Below the pieces are notes generated by a model that saw only the letters and a list, made by a program, of their open reading frames with translations, was not told the origin of the DNA and did no database searches. From positions 3,517,386 through 3,581,385 of the forward strand of contig OZ246007.1 of assembly GCA_965230515.1 (NCBI GenBank): a DNA stretch of 64,000 bases, in the 5' to 3' direction. Below are positions 1 to 13,200 of the stretch, one piece after another (the stretch's first letter is position 1; each line of letters begins with the position of its first letter). The position numbers and the translations under genes were made by a program. This stretch comes from JAJFKB01 sp965230515. GTDB lineage: Bacteria; Pseudomonadota; Gammaproteobacteria; Pseudomonadales; IMCC2047.

Positions 1-1259
1 TTGGCGATACCCTGGGGCAGATTATGGTCAGCCTGAATCCTGCCAGCAAGGAAGATCGAAGCGTCGATGAAGTCGCGGATGTGGTGCTTGCCAGTGTGGC
101 GGATTTTCCAGACACGGAATCGATATCGCTGTTACGCATGAACAATGGTCCTCCAACGATGCGCGCCATCAGTGTCAAGGTGAGAGGAGATGAATTCGAC
201 GAGATTAAGCGGGCTGCTGACCGGTTGATTGATTATATGGAATCGCAGGGAAATTTTAGCAACATTTCACTGGATTACCGGCCCGGAAATCCGGAACTGG
301 TTTTGCGACACAATGCTGAGGCAATAAAGCGGACAGGATTGACGCCTGACGTTGTGAGTCGGGCGATTCAGGCTTATGTGGATGGGGAGTTAGTGACCAG
401 TTTTCAGGATCAGGGTGAAGAGGTGATGGTTCGGGTGCTGGCAAAGCAGCGAGCGCTGAACAGTATCGATGCCCTGTTGCGTCAGACGTTGCCTCTGCCC
501 GGTGGCGGTTCTGTAGCATTGGGTGATCTGGTCACCGCTGAGTATGGTCTGGGGCAGTTTAACATCAGGCATTACAATTTCCGCCGTACCATTACACTGG
601 AATCTGACATTGATAAAAACAGAATCAATACCGTTCAGGCTAACGATCTGATCAAAGAGGAGTGGCAGAGAATAGCAGCAGAATTTCCAACGATTAATCT
701 GGATTTTACCGGAGAACTGGATGATATCCAGGAGTCTCTGGATGCAATCTGGATGTTGGGATTGCTGGGGATCGGTTTAATCTACATCATTCTCGGTACC
801 CAGTTTCACAGTTACTGGCAACCGTTTATGGTGCTGACTTCTTTACCGCTGGCGATCACCGGTGTGGCACTGGGGTTGTTTGTAACCAGCAACCCCTTAA
901 GTCTTTATACACTTTATGGTGTGGTGGCACTGATGGGTATCTCGGTTAACTCGGCTATTGTGTTGATCTCGGCGGCGAATGCGCGACTGGAAAGTGGTAT
1001 GAGCGTACTTCATGCGACGGTTTATGCAGCCCGGCGTCGTGTTATTCCAATACTGATTACGTCATTGACCACGATTGCCGGATTATTTTCACTGGCAGCA
1101 GGTTTGGCCGGAAAATCGTTGATCTGGGGGCCGGTTGCGACGGCAATTGTCAGTGGCCTGGCAGTCTCAACGCTGCTGACGCTGTTTGTTATTCCGCTCA
1201 TCTTCCGCACCACCATGGGGCGCAGTCATCGCGTAGTTGCTCGTGATAGTCATCGTTAG
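1..1259 (+). CDS. RND efflux transporter permease, C-terminal part (5' truncated by window)
   Basis: The reading frame is open to the first base of the window (frame of position 3), so this is the last ~419 residues of a ~1000-residue RND pump. The first half is porter/docking-domain sequence. From about position 740 come the C-terminal membrane helices, with the RND-typical segment GISVNSAIVLIS and the following amphipathic stretch rich in Arg. Such permeases sit in the inner membrane and, with a periplasmic adaptor and an outer-membrane channel, export drugs, solvents or metals by proton antiport. The partner genes must lie upstream, outside the window. Substrate class (HAE1-like drug or HME metal) cannot be decided here. 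Confidence 0.9.
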   Translation, partial: GDTLGQIMVSLNPASKEDRSVDEVADVVLASVADFPDTESISLLRMNNGPPTMRAISVKVRGDEFDEIKRAADRLIDYMESQGNFSNISLDYRPGNPELVLRHNAEAIKRTGLTPDVVSRAIQAYVDGELVTSFQDQGEEVMVRVLAKQRALNSIDALLRQTLPLPGGGSVALGDLVTAEYGLGQFNIRHYNFRRTITLESDIDKNRINTVQANDLIKEEWQRIAAEFPTINLDFTGELDDIQESLDAIWMLGLLGIGLIYIILGTQFHSYWQPFMVLTSLPLAITGVALGLFVTSNPLSLYTLYGVVALMGISVNSAIVLISAANARLESGMSVLHATVYAARRRVIPILITSLTTIAGLFSLAAGLAGKSLIWGPVATAIVSGLAVSTLLTLFVIPLIFRTTMGRSHRVVARDSHR

Positions 1260-1290
1260 TCAGATGCTGTGGGTGAGCTCAGGGTGTGAT

Positions 1291-1695
1291 TTAGGGAACC
1301 GTTAGCGGTTCCTGATAATACCAGCGACCATCTATTCTAATGAACAGTGAGCGTTCATGGTGCTGGCAGAGTTGCTGGTTTTCACTATAGGTGGCGACAA
1401 ATTCAACCATCCCGTCAGTATCCCGTTCGCCACCATTCTGTACCGCAATCACTGACAGATGAAGCCACTTCACCCGCTTAAACTGCGCCTTTAATGCGCT
1501 GCGGTCTCCAGGTTTTCTATACAATGGATGAAGGGTGTCCAGTAAAAAACGCAGATTGGCTGATGCAAACGCACTATAGCGTGCGCGCATCAGCTGTTCG
1601 GCGGTGAGAGCCTTTGCCGGATCGTGGTGTATTCGCTTACAGCATTTGGCGTAGGGGGCCAGATTACCGCAGGGGCACCTGTCTGGATCTGTCAT
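1291..1695 (-). CDS. YchJ family protein (SEC-C motif)
   Basis: A 134-residue protein of the YchJ/UPF0225 family, close to the family length (~150). It starts with a Cys-rich SEC-C type metal-binding motif (CPCGNLAPYAKCC, residues 7-19). This is followed by the family core with ARYSAFASANLRFLLDTLHP, and the C-terminal part has the NTF2-like fold described for the family. The N-terminal Cys cluster is expected to bind zinc. The cellular role of YchJ is not established. The gene lies 15 bases after ppnP on the same strand, so the two are probably co-transcribed. Confidence 0.88.
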   Translation of the reverse strand: MTDPDRCPCGNLAPYAKCCKRIHHDPAKALTAEQLMRARYSAFASANLRFLLDTLHPLYRKPGDRSALKAQFKRVKWLHLSVIAVQNGGERDTDGMVEFVATYSENQQLCQHHERSLFIRIDGRWYYQEPLTVP

Positions 1696-1710
1696 TTATT
1701 AAATCGATGG

Positions 1711-1992
1711 TTATTCGTAGGTACAGAGGTAAGCCGTATCACATTCGACCTTCAACTGAAACTTTTGGTTGGCTTCGACGATAAACTGTTGTCCCTGAAT
1801 AAAGGTTTGCCATTGCTCTGAGCCGGGTAGCCTGACGGTGAGTGCACCACTGACAATGGTCATTGTTTCCTTCTGGCTGGTGCCGAACTCATACTCGCCT
1901 TTTGCCATGACACCGACAGTTGCCGGAAGTGTGTCTGCCTGAAAGGCGATGGACTTCACTTTTCCATCAAAATATTCATTTACATCAAACAT
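1711..1992 (-). CDS. ppnP: Pyrimidine/purine nucleoside phosphorylase PpnP
   Basis: The 93 residues match the whole PpnP (YaiE, formerly DUF1255) family from end to end, including the N-terminal [14 protein letters not shown] and the cupin-like core with [20 protein letters not shown]. In E. coli the enzyme phosphorolyses several purine and pyrimidine nucleosides to the free base and ribose-1-phosphate in the cytoplasm. It is a small dimeric cupin with no signal peptide. It is the first gene of a probable two-gene unit with the YchJ gene. Nothing about it looks unusual. Confidence 0.93.
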   Translation of the reverse strand: MFDVNEYFDGKVKSIAFQADTLPATVGVMAKGEYEFGTSQKETMTIVSGALTVRLPGSEQWQTFIQGQQFIVEANQKFQLKVECDTAYLCTYE

Positions 1993-2114
1993 ATTAAAAA
2001 CTCGCTGTTTATGAAAGCGCGCGATTATAGCAGTCTGGTTCTGGGAAGGGGAGATCGCTATAATCCAATATTACAAATGATCCCTATCTTTACACTATCA
2101 AAGAGAATTGAATA

Positions 2115-2456
2115 TTGTCTACAGACCGACACAGTGATCATGTATCGCAAAAAGAAAAATTAAACCTGGAAACCTCTAAGATTGCCTGGACTGAGTTGCA
2201 ACGTTTTTTTGCAGGAGGCTATACGCTCTTCGTTTCGACAGATCTGGATCTGCTTGAAGTCGCGGAGGCTATGGCCGATGATCGGGTGGAGCAACTGCAG
2301 GGGTGGGTAGATGCCGGGCTGGTTTCGGGTGTTTCCGATCAGCAGGCCAAAGCGTGGTTGGTGTCGGAAGCAATTGTCTGGGCAGTGGTTATCCGGCCAT
2401 GGGTGCTGGTGCAGGAGAAAAGAGCAAACAAAACCGCGAAGCCAGCAGCTCATTAG
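2115..2456 (+). CDS. DUF2288 family protein
   Basis: A 113-residue cytoplasmic protein of the DUF2288 family, recognised from the stretch around LEVAEAMADDRVEQLQGWVDAG and WVVIRPWVLVQ-like residues near the C-terminus. Function is unknown. The start is a TTG at 2115 preceded by the purine-rich AAGAGAA seven bases upstream; no ATG gives a full-length product. It stands alone, divergent from ppnP and upstream of pyrG. The family is common as a single small gene in Pseudomonas-like bacteria. Confidence 0.75.
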   Translation: MSTDRHSDHVSQKEKLNLETSKIAWTELQRFFAGGYTLFVSTDLDLLEVAEAMADDRVEQLQGWVDAGLVSGVSDQQAKAWLVSEAIVWAVVIRPWVLVQEKRANKTAKPAAH

Positions 2457-2605
2457 TTAGATATTTTTGGGTGCTGAACAATTTTGTGTGCTGATTTCGA
2501 CCGTCCAATTTGTTCTGGATAGTGTCTAAATGTACATCATTTTTGATCATTCTAAGATTGTGATTATCGGGCTTAACTGGTAATCTATACTCCCATCTTG
2601 AATAG

Positions 2606-5184
<2,579 letters not shown>

Positions 5185-5354
5185 TCGCTGGCGGGAGAGA
5201 GTGCTATATCCATCGTACCTGTTTTAGTTTTTTGAGATGAGTTCATTTTTGATGCCAGACCATTCCAGCTTTGGTTTTGTATCAATCTTCGGTTAAGCAA
5301 TGGGCGTGTGTTGATACGTATACAGCCTCGGTAGTTGCATTGATATTCATATAA

Positions 5355-6668
<1,314 letters not shown>

Positions 6669-6706
6669 TTGCCCGGCGCTGATGTCGACTTTTTTAGGAT
6701 GGAACT

Positions 6707-7015
6707 ATGAGATGGTTCTGGTTACTGCTGTTTGCAATCCTGATTGGCCTGCAATATCGAATATGGGTCGGAGAAGGAAGTGTGGCTGAAATTTCTGGAT
6801 TGAAGGCCAGAATTGCAGAGCAGCATGAGCAAAATCAGAGACTGGAAGCGCGTAATGAGCAATTGAAAGCGGAAGTGGCGGATCTTAAGCAGGGCCTGGA
6901 AGCGATTGAAGAAAGAGCCCGTACCGAGTTGGGGATGATAAAAGAGGGTGAAACCTTTTATCAGTTGGTGGAACCCGATCAAAAGGAAAAGCCTGATTTG
7001 GAGCCGCTGCCATGA
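6707..7015 (+). CDS. ftsB: Cell division protein FtsB
   Basis: A 102-residue bitopic septum protein. It has a short cytoplasmic N-terminus, one membrane helix (about residues 3-21, WFWLLLFAILIGLQYRIWVG), then a periplasmic coiled coil rich in Glu, Gln and Leu (about 28-70). After this comes the conserved ERARTELGMIKEGE(T)FYQ segment that contacts FtsL and FtsQ. It works in the FtsQLB complex that activates septal peptidoglycan synthesis. An AGGA precedes the start. The stop overlaps the ispD start by four bases, so translation is coupled. Confidence 0.95.
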   Translation: MRWFWLLLFAILIGLQYRIWVGEGSVAEISGLKARIAEQHEQNQRLEARNEQLKAEVADLKQGLEAIEERARTELGMIKEGETFYQLVEPDQKEKPDLEPLP

Positions 7016-7755
7016 CCGCGGAGAGAACTGAATCTCAGGCAGTAGAGCGACAACAGTCGTTTTGGGTCGTCGTGCCAGCCGCTGGTGTCGGCAAAAGGAT
7101 GCGGGCAGATAAACCGAAACAGTATCTGCCTTTGGCTGGCAAAACTGTGTTGCAACATACCTTTGACCAATTGCTATCGCACCCTCGTGTAGCAGGTTTG
7201 GTTGTCGCGGTCGCTGAGGCTGACAAGTTATGGCATAAGTCGGGTTATGCCAATCAACCAAAAATACGTGTGGTTATCGGTGGAGAAGAGCGTTGCCACT
7301 CGGTGATCAATGGACTTGATTTGTTAGCGGGCGATTTGGCGGAACAAAGTTGGGTGATGGTACATGATGTAGCAAGACCCTGTATTTCGCATAAGGATCT
7401 GGATCAGCTGATTGCAGCGACAGATTCGGCCATTGATGGTGCCGTACTGGGTGTTCCCGTGCGCGATACCATGAAACAGGTGAATGAGGCAGAGCAGGTA
7501 TCCCGCACTGTTGATCGCACTACGCTGTGGCATGCCTTTACACCTCAGGTTTTTCGCTTGGGCGAGCTCAAAAAAGCACTGGTCGACTGTGTGAAGGATC
7601 AACGTCTGGTGACGGATGAATCGTCCGCGATGGAATCAATGGGATATCGCCCTTTGATGGTAAGAGGCAGTGAGACCAATATAAAAATTACGCAGCCTAA
7701 TGATCTTATTATGGCGGAAGCTATTCTGCAGAGAATACAGGGGAGATCCATATAA
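7012..7755 (+). CDS. ispD: 2-C-methyl-D-erythritol 4-phosphate cytidylyltransferase
   Basis: Third step of the MEP isoprenoid pathway: transfers CMP from CTP to MEP. The 247 residues open with an extension of about 16 residues and then the nucleotide-binding signature VPAAGVGKRMRADKPKQYL. VHDVARPCIS and VPVRDTMKQV follow, all typical of the family. It overlaps ftsB by four bases (ATGA) and ispF begins one base after its stop. The neighbouring genes for CTP synthase (its co-substrate) and IspF (two steps later) fit its role. Confidence 0.97.
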   Translation: MTAERTESQAVERQQSFWVVVPAAGVGKRMRADKPKQYLPLAGKTVLQHTFDQLLSHPRVAGLVVAVAEADKLWHKSGYANQPKIRVVIGGEERCHSVINGLDLLAGDLAEQSWVMVHDVARPCISHKDLDQLIAATDSAIDGAVLGVPVRDTMKQVNEAEQVSRTVDRTTLWHAFTPQVFRLGELKKALVDCVKDQRLVTDESSAMESMGYRPLMVRGSETNIKITQPNDLIMAEAILQRIQGRSI

Positions 7756-7756
7756 A

Positions 7757-8248
7757 ATGACGATCCGTGTTGGGCATGGTTTTGATGTGCATCGTTTTGA
7801 TACTGACGTCCGGTCGGCGACAGAGATCAGGTTGGCAGGAGTATCCATCCCTTGTGAATTCACGTTGGTGGCACATTCCGATGGTGATGTGCTGATCCAT
7901 GCACTCTGTGATGCCCTGCTCGGTGCTGCAGCCCTTGGTGATATTGGTGAACACTTTCCTGATTCGGATGATAGTTATAAGGATGCGGATAGCCGGGATC
8001 TGTTGCGCAGTGTGTTGGCCAAACTGAATCAGTTAGGATGGCAGGTGGTTAATGTCGATCTGACATTGGTGGCCGAAACCCCCAAAGTTTCAGCCTATAA
8101 GGAGCAAATGCGGATTAGCCTGTCCAATGTGATGGCCTGCCAAATCTCTCAGATTAATATCAAGGCAACAACAACAGAGGGGCTGGGTTATACGGGTCGT
8201 AAGGAGGGTGTAGCCTGTCATGCCGTCGTATTAATCAGCAAGAGTTAG
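7757..8248 (+). CDS. ispF: 2-C-methyl-D-erythritol 2,4-cyclodiphosphate synthase
   Basis: Fifth enzyme of the MEP pathway; cyclises CDP-ME-2-phosphate with release of CMP. The ATG at 7757, ten bases after GGGAGA, gives a 163-residue product starting TIRVGHGFDVHRF, with the metal ligands Asp and His in GFDVH. Further family blocks are AHSDGDVLIHALCDALLGA, GDIGEHFPDSD and the C-terminal KATTTEGLGYTGRKEG. The frame stays open 19 codons upstream inside ispD but that part is not conserved. It forms a trimer in the cytoplasm. Confidence 0.97.
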   Translation: MTIRVGHGFDVHRFDTDVRSATEIRLAGVSIPCEFTLVAHSDGDVLIHALCDALLGAAALGDIGEHFPDSDDSYKDADSRDLLRSVLAKLNQLGWQVVNVDLTLVAETPKVSAYKEQMRISLSNVMACQISQINIKATTTEGLGYTGRKEGVACHAVVLISKS

Positions 8249-8254
8249 TCACCT

Positions 8255-9295
8255 TTGTCGCATCCTACCGAGTCAGCCTGTGATTACCCGATGGAATTTG
8301 AGTTTGCATATGGCGTACCGCCATGCAGAGCACTCATTCGGGCAAAGCCTGAGCATTTTGTTGTTCAGGAGATACTGGGCTTCTCTCTTTCCGGTGAGGG
8401 TGAACATACCTTTCTGAAGCTTCAGAAAACAGGGTTGAACACCGATTATTTGGTAGAACAGGTATCCCGTTTGGCGGGCGTTCGAAAAATGGATATCGGT
8501 TATGCTGGAATGAAAGACCGGCAGGCGGTTACCAGTCAGTGGTTTAGCGTGTATCTGCCCGGCAAAGAGGGCCCTGATTGGCGCCGGCTTGAGGAAATTC
8601 CCGGTGTGAAGCTTTTACAGTTGGGCCGGCATACACAAAAACTGCGTCGAGGTCAGCATTCGGGAAACCGTTTTTGTATTCGGCTCAGCCAGCTTGTCGA
8701 TGAACCTAGTGATCTGATTGGCCGGTTGAATTTGATCAGTAGGGGTGTGCCAAACTATTTCGGGCCACAGCGGTTTGGTCAAAATGGTGGTAATCTGGTG
8801 GCTGCCGACAAAATGCTAAAAAGAGAGATTAAGCCGCCGGGTAGACATTTAAAAGGTATTTACCTTTCTTCTGCGCGCTCATACCTCTTTAATTTAGTGT
8901 TATCCGAGCGGGTTGCAGATGGCAGTTGGTTAGTAGCCGAAACGGGTGACTGGTTGGCGAATACGGGTGTCTATAGGCAGAGAGAGTTTCCGACAGGGCC
9001 GCTTTGGGGCAGGGGGCGTATTGCTACTGAGAGCCGTATTGCATCGATTGAAAACAAAGTGGCTCACCGTTTTCCGCAATGGCATCATGGGCTTGAACAT
9101 TCTGGTTTACAACAGCAACGCAGGCCGTTATGTTTGTTGCCAGAGGCGTTGCAGTGGTCCATAAACGGGGATGAGTTAGAGCTTGAATTTGTATTGCCAC
9201 CTGGTGGTTATGCGACGAGCGTAATCAGAGAGTTGTGTGCATACCAAGATGGTGGAAAACAGCGGGCCAATATACCAAGGGGCGAGTCGAGTTGA
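8255..9295 (+). CDS. truD: tRNA pseudouridine(13) synthase
   Basis: Isomerises U13 of tRNA-Glu to pseudouridine. The catalytic aspartate sits in [16 protein letters not shown] (Asp88 counted from the TTG at 8255). The middle part has the TruD-specific insertion block ([15 protein letters not shown]). The start is uncertain: the TTG at 8255 gives 346 residues and an ATG at 8291 gives 334 residues starting [11 protein letters not shown]; neither has a strong ribosome-binding site. It follows ispF by six bases. In most relatives surE comes next, but here pcm follows directly. Confidence 0.95.
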   Translation: MSHPTESACDYPMEFEFAYGVPPCRALIRAKPEHFVVQEILGFSLSGEGEHTFLKLQKTGLNTDYLVEQVSRLAGVRKMDIGYAGMKDRQAVTSQWFSVYLPGKEGPDWRRLEEIPGVKLLQLGRHTQKLRRGQHSGNRFCIRLSQLVDEPSDLIGRLNLISRGVPNYFGPQRFGQNGGNLVAADKMLKREIKPPGRHLKGIYLSSARSYLFNLVLSERVADGSWLVAETGDWLANTGVYRQREFPTGPLWGRGRIATESRIASIENKVAHRFPQWHHGLEHSGLQQQRRPLCLLPEALQWSINGDELELEFVLPPGGYATSVIRELCAYQDGGKQRANIPRGESS

Positions 9296-9309
9296 TTAGA
9301 AGCAGGCAA

Positions 9310-9960
9310 ATGAGCGGGATCGGTATGACCTCCCAGCGTACGCGTGACCGGCTAATAAAGCGGTTACGCCGGGAGGGGATCGCTAACGAAGCGGTGCTTG
9401 AAGTGATGCTGAATACCCCCCGTCATATTTTTGTGGATGAAGCGCTGGCACACCGCGCATACGAAGATACGGCGCTTCCGATTGGTTATAACCAGACATT
9501 ATCGCAGCCCTATATTGTGGCGCGAATGACAGAAGCTCTGCTTGCCAATGGCCCGGTTAAACGGGTTCTGGAAGTAGGCACTGGTTCAGGCTATCAGACA
9601 GCAATATTGGCGCAACTGGTTGACCAGGTCTTTAGTGTGGAACGAATTCTCCCCCTACAGGAGATGGCAAGAGAGCGTATGGGAGTTCTGGGTTTGCGGA
9701 ATGTCAAAATGAAACACGCGGATGGTGGTATGGGATGGCCGGAGAAATCTCCGTTTGACGGGATTATTGTTACCGCCGCACCACGGGAATTGCCTGGTGA
9801 GTTGATCGAACAATTAGGGCCGGAGGGTAGACTGGTGATTCCGGTCGGACCTGAACGGGACCAGGATCTGGTGCTGGTTACCAAGAAAGGTGGTGAGCAG
9901 AAACGGGAAGTGTTGGAACCGGTCAGGTTTGTGCCCCTCCTTAGCGGTGCGGTTCGCTAG
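9310..9960 (+). CDS. pcm: Protein-L-isoaspartate O-methyltransferase
   Basis: Repairs isomerised aspartyl residues in aged proteins by SAM-dependent methylation. The SAM-binding motif is [18 protein letters not shown]; the active-site region [23 protein letters not shown] and the C-terminal RFVPLLSG are typical. Two starts are possible, the ATG at 9310 or the ATG at 9325 ([10 protein letters not shown], which matches the Pseudomonas start); the frame is open further upstream into truD without conservation. The usual neighbour surE is absent. The product is about 216 residues, normal for the family. Confidence 0.95.
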   Translation: MSGIGMTSQRTRDRLIKRLRREGIANEAVLEVMLNTPRHIFVDEALAHRAYEDTALPIGYNQTLSQPYIVARMTEALLANGPVKRVLEVGTGSGYQTAILAQLVDQVFSVERILPLQEMARERMGVLGLRNVKMKHADGGMGWPEKSPFDGIIVTAAPRELPGELIEQLGPEGRLVIPVGPERDQDLVLVTKKGGEQKREVLEPVRFVPLLSGAVR

Positions 9961-9972
9961 CCCGGCTCGCTC

Positions 9973-10884
9973 ATGTCCAAATCCACTAGTAATCAAGGGC
10001 TTTTTCTAAGAGGTATGGCGATGGGTGCTGCCGATGTGGTGCCCGGAGTTTCGGGTGGCACAGTTGCCTTTATAACCGGTATTTACGAACGACTGATCGA
10101 CGCTTTGGGTGCGGTTAATCTGCATTTTATTCGGTTGCTGATTGGTGGGCAGTGGCAGTCAGCCTGGCGCCATATAGACGGCACATTCCTTCTGTTGGTA
10201 TTCGGCGGTGTTCTGGTCAGCGTCATATCGCTGGCAAAACTGATGAGTTGGCTTTTGGTTAATCAACCAAAAATGATCTGGTCCTATTTTTTTGGCCTGA
10301 TACTGGCTTCGGTGGTTTATCTGGCAGGGCAGGTACAACTCAGGCAATGGCAGAACCTGGTGATGTTTATATTGGGGAGTGTGGTCGCCTATCAAATTAC
10401 ATTGATTGCGCCGGTTCAGGTGGAGCCGACGGGTCTGACCATTTTTGGTGCAGGAGCGATTGCGATTTGTGCCATGATTCTGCCAGGTATTTCGGGTAGT
10501 TTCATACTCGTTATACTTGGTATGTATGAGCCTATTATTAATGCACTAAAGGCCTTTGATGGATCAGTGCTTGGCTTGTTTGTGCTGGGTTGTATAACCG
10601 GTCTGTTGAGTTTTACACACCTGCTCTCCTGGTTGTTGCACCGTTACCATGAACTGGTTTTGGCGTTGCTGACGGGATTTATGCTGGGATCGCTTAATAA
10701 AGTCTGGCCCTGGAAACACACGGATAACGTGGCCGGAAAATTAATCGAACGTAATCTGGGGCCGGGTCAGTATGAAACGCTGGTGCAGGCTGATGCCCAG
10801 GTACTCATAGTGGTTGCTATGGTGACCATTGGATTGTTGACAGTTTATGCCATTAATTATGCGGGTAATGTGCGCTCGCGCTAG
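9973..10884 (+). CDS. DUF368 family polytopic membrane protein
   Basis: A 303-residue inner-membrane protein with about eight to nine hydrophobic segments and two internally similar signature blocks: GAADVVPGVSGGTVAFITGIYERLI near the N-terminus and MILPGISGSFILVILGMYEPIINAL in the middle. The repeated PG(V/I)SG motif suggests an inverted or tandem repeat transporter fold. Members of this family have recently been linked to recycling of undecaprenyl phosphate (PopT/DUF368); that is family knowledge, not shown here. The gene lies between pcm and nlpD and its 3' end overlaps the nlpD start, so it is part of the same operon. Confidence 0.88.
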   Translation: MSKSTSNQGLFLRGMAMGAADVVPGVSGGTVAFITGIYERLIDALGAVNLHFIRLLIGGQWQSAWRHIDGTFLLLVFGGVLVSVISLAKLMSWLLVNQPKMIWSYFFGLILASVVYLAGQVQLRQWQNLVMFILGSVVAYQITLIAPVQVEPTGLTIFGAGAIAICAMILPGISGSFILVILGMYEPIINALKAFDGSVLGLFVLGCITGLLSFTHLLSWLLHRYHELVLALLTGFMLGSLNKVWPWKHTDNVAGKLIERNLGPGQYETLVQADAQVLIVVAMVTIGLLTVYAINYAGNVRSR

Positions 10885-11620
10885 CCTGCTAGTCGCAGGG
10901 TTTTGTGTTGCGTTAATGATGCTGGCGGGATGCGTGAGCCATAACCACGCTCCGGTACGTGACCTGGAAAAGCCGCGCAAGATTACCTGGGGGCATCATC
11001 GCGTTGTTCAGGGGGATACCCTTTACTCGATCGCCTGGCGCTATGGTTGGGACTATCAGGCGCTTGCCAGAGCCAACCGTATATCTAAACCCTATCTCCT
11101 GAAGCCGGGCCAGGTTATCTATCTAAATCGCCGGTCCAGTGAGCGTGGCAAGAGCTCTGCAAACAAAAAAGTGGTTGCGCGTAAACCGGCAGAAAAAAAG
11201 GGCAAGGTGGCGAAGCCCAAACCGACTGGTGACGTAGTGAAGCGAAAGATGAACTGGAGCTGGCCCGCTTCGGGTTCATTGGTAGGCAGGTTTTCAAGGT
11301 GGGGAGAGAACAAAGGTATTGATATAGCGGTCAAAGGTAACAATGCAGTTCGCTCGGCGGCAGATGGTATTGTGGTTTATGCCGGTAACGGCCTGATAGG
11401 GTACGGAAATCTGATCATTATTAAACACAATGATACCTACTTAAGTGCGTATGCGAATAATAGAACGATACTGGTCAAGGAACAAAAGAGTGTTAAAGTT
11501 GGAGAGAAAATTGCCGAAATAGGAGGTAATGGCGCCAGGAAAAGCAGCCTTCATTTCGAGATCCGCAAGAATGGTAAACCGGTTGACCCGTTAATCTATC
11601 TGCCGAAATCCAAAGGCTAA
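10847..11620 (+). CDS. nlpD: Outer-membrane lipoprotein NlpD, LysM and LytM domains (murein hydrolase activator)
   Basis: The signal peptide ends in the lipobox LAGC (Cys29 from the first ATG). A LysM peptidoglycan-binding domain follows (about residues 51-93, VVQGDTLYSIAWRYG), then a basic Lys-rich linker (105-135) and a C-terminal LytM/M23 domain. As in E. coli NlpD, the metal site is degenerate: NKGIDI replaces the usual His, and SAYANN has Asn where active enzymes have His. It should therefore activate an amidase (AmiC type) rather than cut murein itself. ATGs at 10847 and 10859 are both possible; both overlap the preceding DUF368 gene. nlpD-rpoS synteny is conserved, and the main rpoS promoter commonly lies inside nlpD. 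Confidence 0.95.
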   Translation: MPLIMRVMCARASLLVAGFCVALMMLAGCVSHNHAPVRDLEKPRKITWGHHRVVQGDTLYSIAWRYGWDYQALARANRISKPYLLKPGQVIYLNRRSSERGKSSANKKVVARKPAEKKGKVAKPKPTGDVVKRKMNWSWPASGSLVGRFSRWGENKGIDIAVKGNNAVRSAADGIVVYAGNGLIGYGNLIIIKHNDTYLSAYANNRTILVKEQKSVKVGEKIAEIGGNGARKSSLHFEIRKNGKPVDPLIYLPKSKG

Positions 11621-11692
11621 ACAATAAGGAGTTACAGTGGTTTTGATTGAAGTTACATTAAGTGATTTATATAACATGGTGAAAAAACGTGA

Positions 11693-11708
11693 CTTTTTTT
11701 AAAAAAAG
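11693..11708. repeat. 16-bp A/T palindrome in the nlpD-rpoS intergenic leader
   Basis: A perfect palindrome of C, seven T, seven A, G lies 78 bases before the rpoS start. The whole 11621-11785 spacer is AT-rich and would be the rpoS mRNA leader if transcription starts inside nlpD. A weak U-A hairpin or a bent DNA site are both possible; the sequence alone does not decide. Confidence 0.5.
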
Positions 11709-11785
11709 ATTGATAATTTATAGCTATGTGAGATATAAATTACCTGTAGCGTGTGTGCTCCAGTATATAAAAAAAGGAAACGGCG

Positions 11786-12736
11786 ATGGATAAGTCAGAA
11801 AAAGTTGTCGCAGATAAAAAGAATAAAGAGGAAAGTGATGTGCTGACCGAGAGCCCGGTAGACAAACAGGAAGCAATAATTAGTAAGGATTTGGGTAATC
11901 AAAAGACGTTGGATGCTACCCAGCTATACCTCAACGAAATCGGTTTTTCTCCGCTTCTGAATGCCGAGGAGGAAGTGTATTTCTCCAGGCTTGCATTAAA
12001 GGGAGACGAAGCTGCCCGTAAGCGGATGATCGAAAGCAACTTGCGTTTGGTGGTTAAAATTGCGCGTCGCTATATCAATCGAGGTCTGACGCTACTGGAT
12101 TTGATTGAAGAGGGAAATCTTGGTCTGATTCGGGCGGTGGAAAAATTTGACCCGGAACGGGGCTTTCGTTTTTCAACCTATGCAACCTGGTGGATTCGTC
12201 AGACCATTGAGCGGGCATTGATGAATCAGACCCGAACCATACGTTTGCCAATACATGTGGTTAAAGAACTTAATGTTTATCTGCGAGCGGCGCGAGAGTT
12301 AACACAAAAACTGGACCATGAGCCCAGGCCGGAAGAGATAGCTGAAATGCTTGATCGCCCGGTTCAGGATGTAAAAAGAATGCTCAGTCTCAATGAGCGG
12401 GTCACTTCAGTGGATGTTCCGATGGGACCAGACTCTGACAAATCCATGGTTGAGAATATTACCGGGGAAGCGGTAACAGATCCCTCAGAGTTACTGCAAA
12501 GTAGTAATTTGCATGGCAATTTGACGGGTTGGTTGTCAGAACTTTCATCCAAACAGCGTGAGGTAATCGCCAGACGTTTCGGATTGTTAGGCTATGAGAT
12601 GAGCACACTTGAAGAGGTGGGCCATGAAATTGGACTTACTCGTGAACGGGTGCGTCAAATTCAGGTTGAGGCGCTGAAACGATTGCGCAGCATTATGGAA
12701 AAAGAGGGCCTGAGTGGAGAAACAATTTTTAGCTAA
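11786..12736 (+). CDS. rpoS: RNA polymerase sigma factor RpoS
   Basis: Sigma-S, the stationary-phase and general stress sigma factor. The 316 residues show a divergent charged N-terminus (1-45), region 1.2 ([24 protein letters not shown]) and region 2 ([60 protein letters not shown]; quoted in parts across 80-140). Region 3 and region 4 follow, with the helix-turn-helix [19 protein letters not shown]. The ATG follows AAAGGAAA. It is the last gene of the pcm-DUF368-nlpD-rpoS run, closed by a strong terminator. Confidence 0.98.
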   Translation: MDKSEKVVADKKNKEESDVLTESPVDKQEAIISKDLGNQKTLDATQLYLNEIGFSPLLNAEEEVYFSRLALKGDEAARKRMIESNLRLVVKIARRYINRGLTLLDLIEEGNLGLIRAVEKFDPERGFRFSTYATWWIRQTIERALMNQTRTIRLPIHVVKELNVYLRAARELTQKLDHEPRPEEIAEMLDRPVQDVKRMLSLNERVTSVDVPMGPDSDKSMVENITGEAVTDPSELLQSSNLHGNLTGWLSELSSKQREVIARRFGLLGYEMSTLEEVGHEIGLTRERVRQIQVEALKRLRSIMEKEGLSGETIFS

Positions 12737-12750
12737 GGTGAGCTTTTCAA

Positions 12751-12783
12751 AAAAAAGGGTGGCTAAAAAGCCACCCTTTTTTT
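12751..12783 (+). terminator. Bidirectional intrinsic terminator between rpoS and fdxA
   Basis: Eight-base-pair GC-rich stem GGGTGGCT / AGCCACCC (12757-12764 and 12769-12776) with a four-base loop, flanked by six A on the left and seven T on the right. It can therefore terminate both rpoS (plus strand) and fdxA (minus strand), which converge here. Confidence 0.92.
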
Positions 12784-12796
12784 GTGGGGCTAAAAA

Positions 12797-13120
12797 CTAG
12801 CGCTCCAATTGGGCAAGTTTTCCGGGTTTTCCATCCCACTCTTCAGCGTCAGCAGGTGGATCCTTGCGTTCTGTAATATTAGGCCAGGTTTCTGCCAGTT
12901 CAGCATTAATCTCGATAAACTCGTTCTGATCTGAGGGAAGCTCATCTTCAGAAAAAATTGCTTCCGCCGGACATTCAGGCTCACATAATGCGCAATCGAT
13001 ACACTCATCCGGGTGAATGACCAGAAAGTTGGGTCCTTCATAGAAACAATCGACCGGACAGACTTCAACGCAATCTGTGTATTTACATTTAATACAGTTT
13101 TCGGTGACAACAAAGGTCAT
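12797..13120 (-). CDS. fdxA: Ferredoxin FdxA (7Fe, [3Fe-4S][4Fe-4S])
   Basis: The 107 residues match Azotobacter FdI-type ferredoxins along the full length. The N-terminal [26 protein letters not shown] gives ligands for the 3Fe cluster and one for the 4Fe cluster, followed by the second motif [12 protein letters not shown]. The C-terminal tail of about 45 residues, with [11 protein letters not shown], is typical of this subgroup. It is a low-potential cytoplasmic electron carrier; in relatives it is linked to redox stress control. The position between rpoS and mutS is the same as in Pseudomonas. Confidence 0.96.
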   Translation of the reverse strand: MTFVVTENCIKCKYTDCVEVCPVDCFYEGPNFLVIHPDECIDCALCEPECPAEAIFSEDELPSDQNEFIEINAELAETWPNITERKDPPADAEEWDGKPGKLAQLER

Positions 13121-13200
13121 AAAAGAGAGTCTCCATAGCGCACTTGAGAATAACGCGACATTCTAATTTCCGCAGCGCAAATACACAAGCATCTTTTGCC

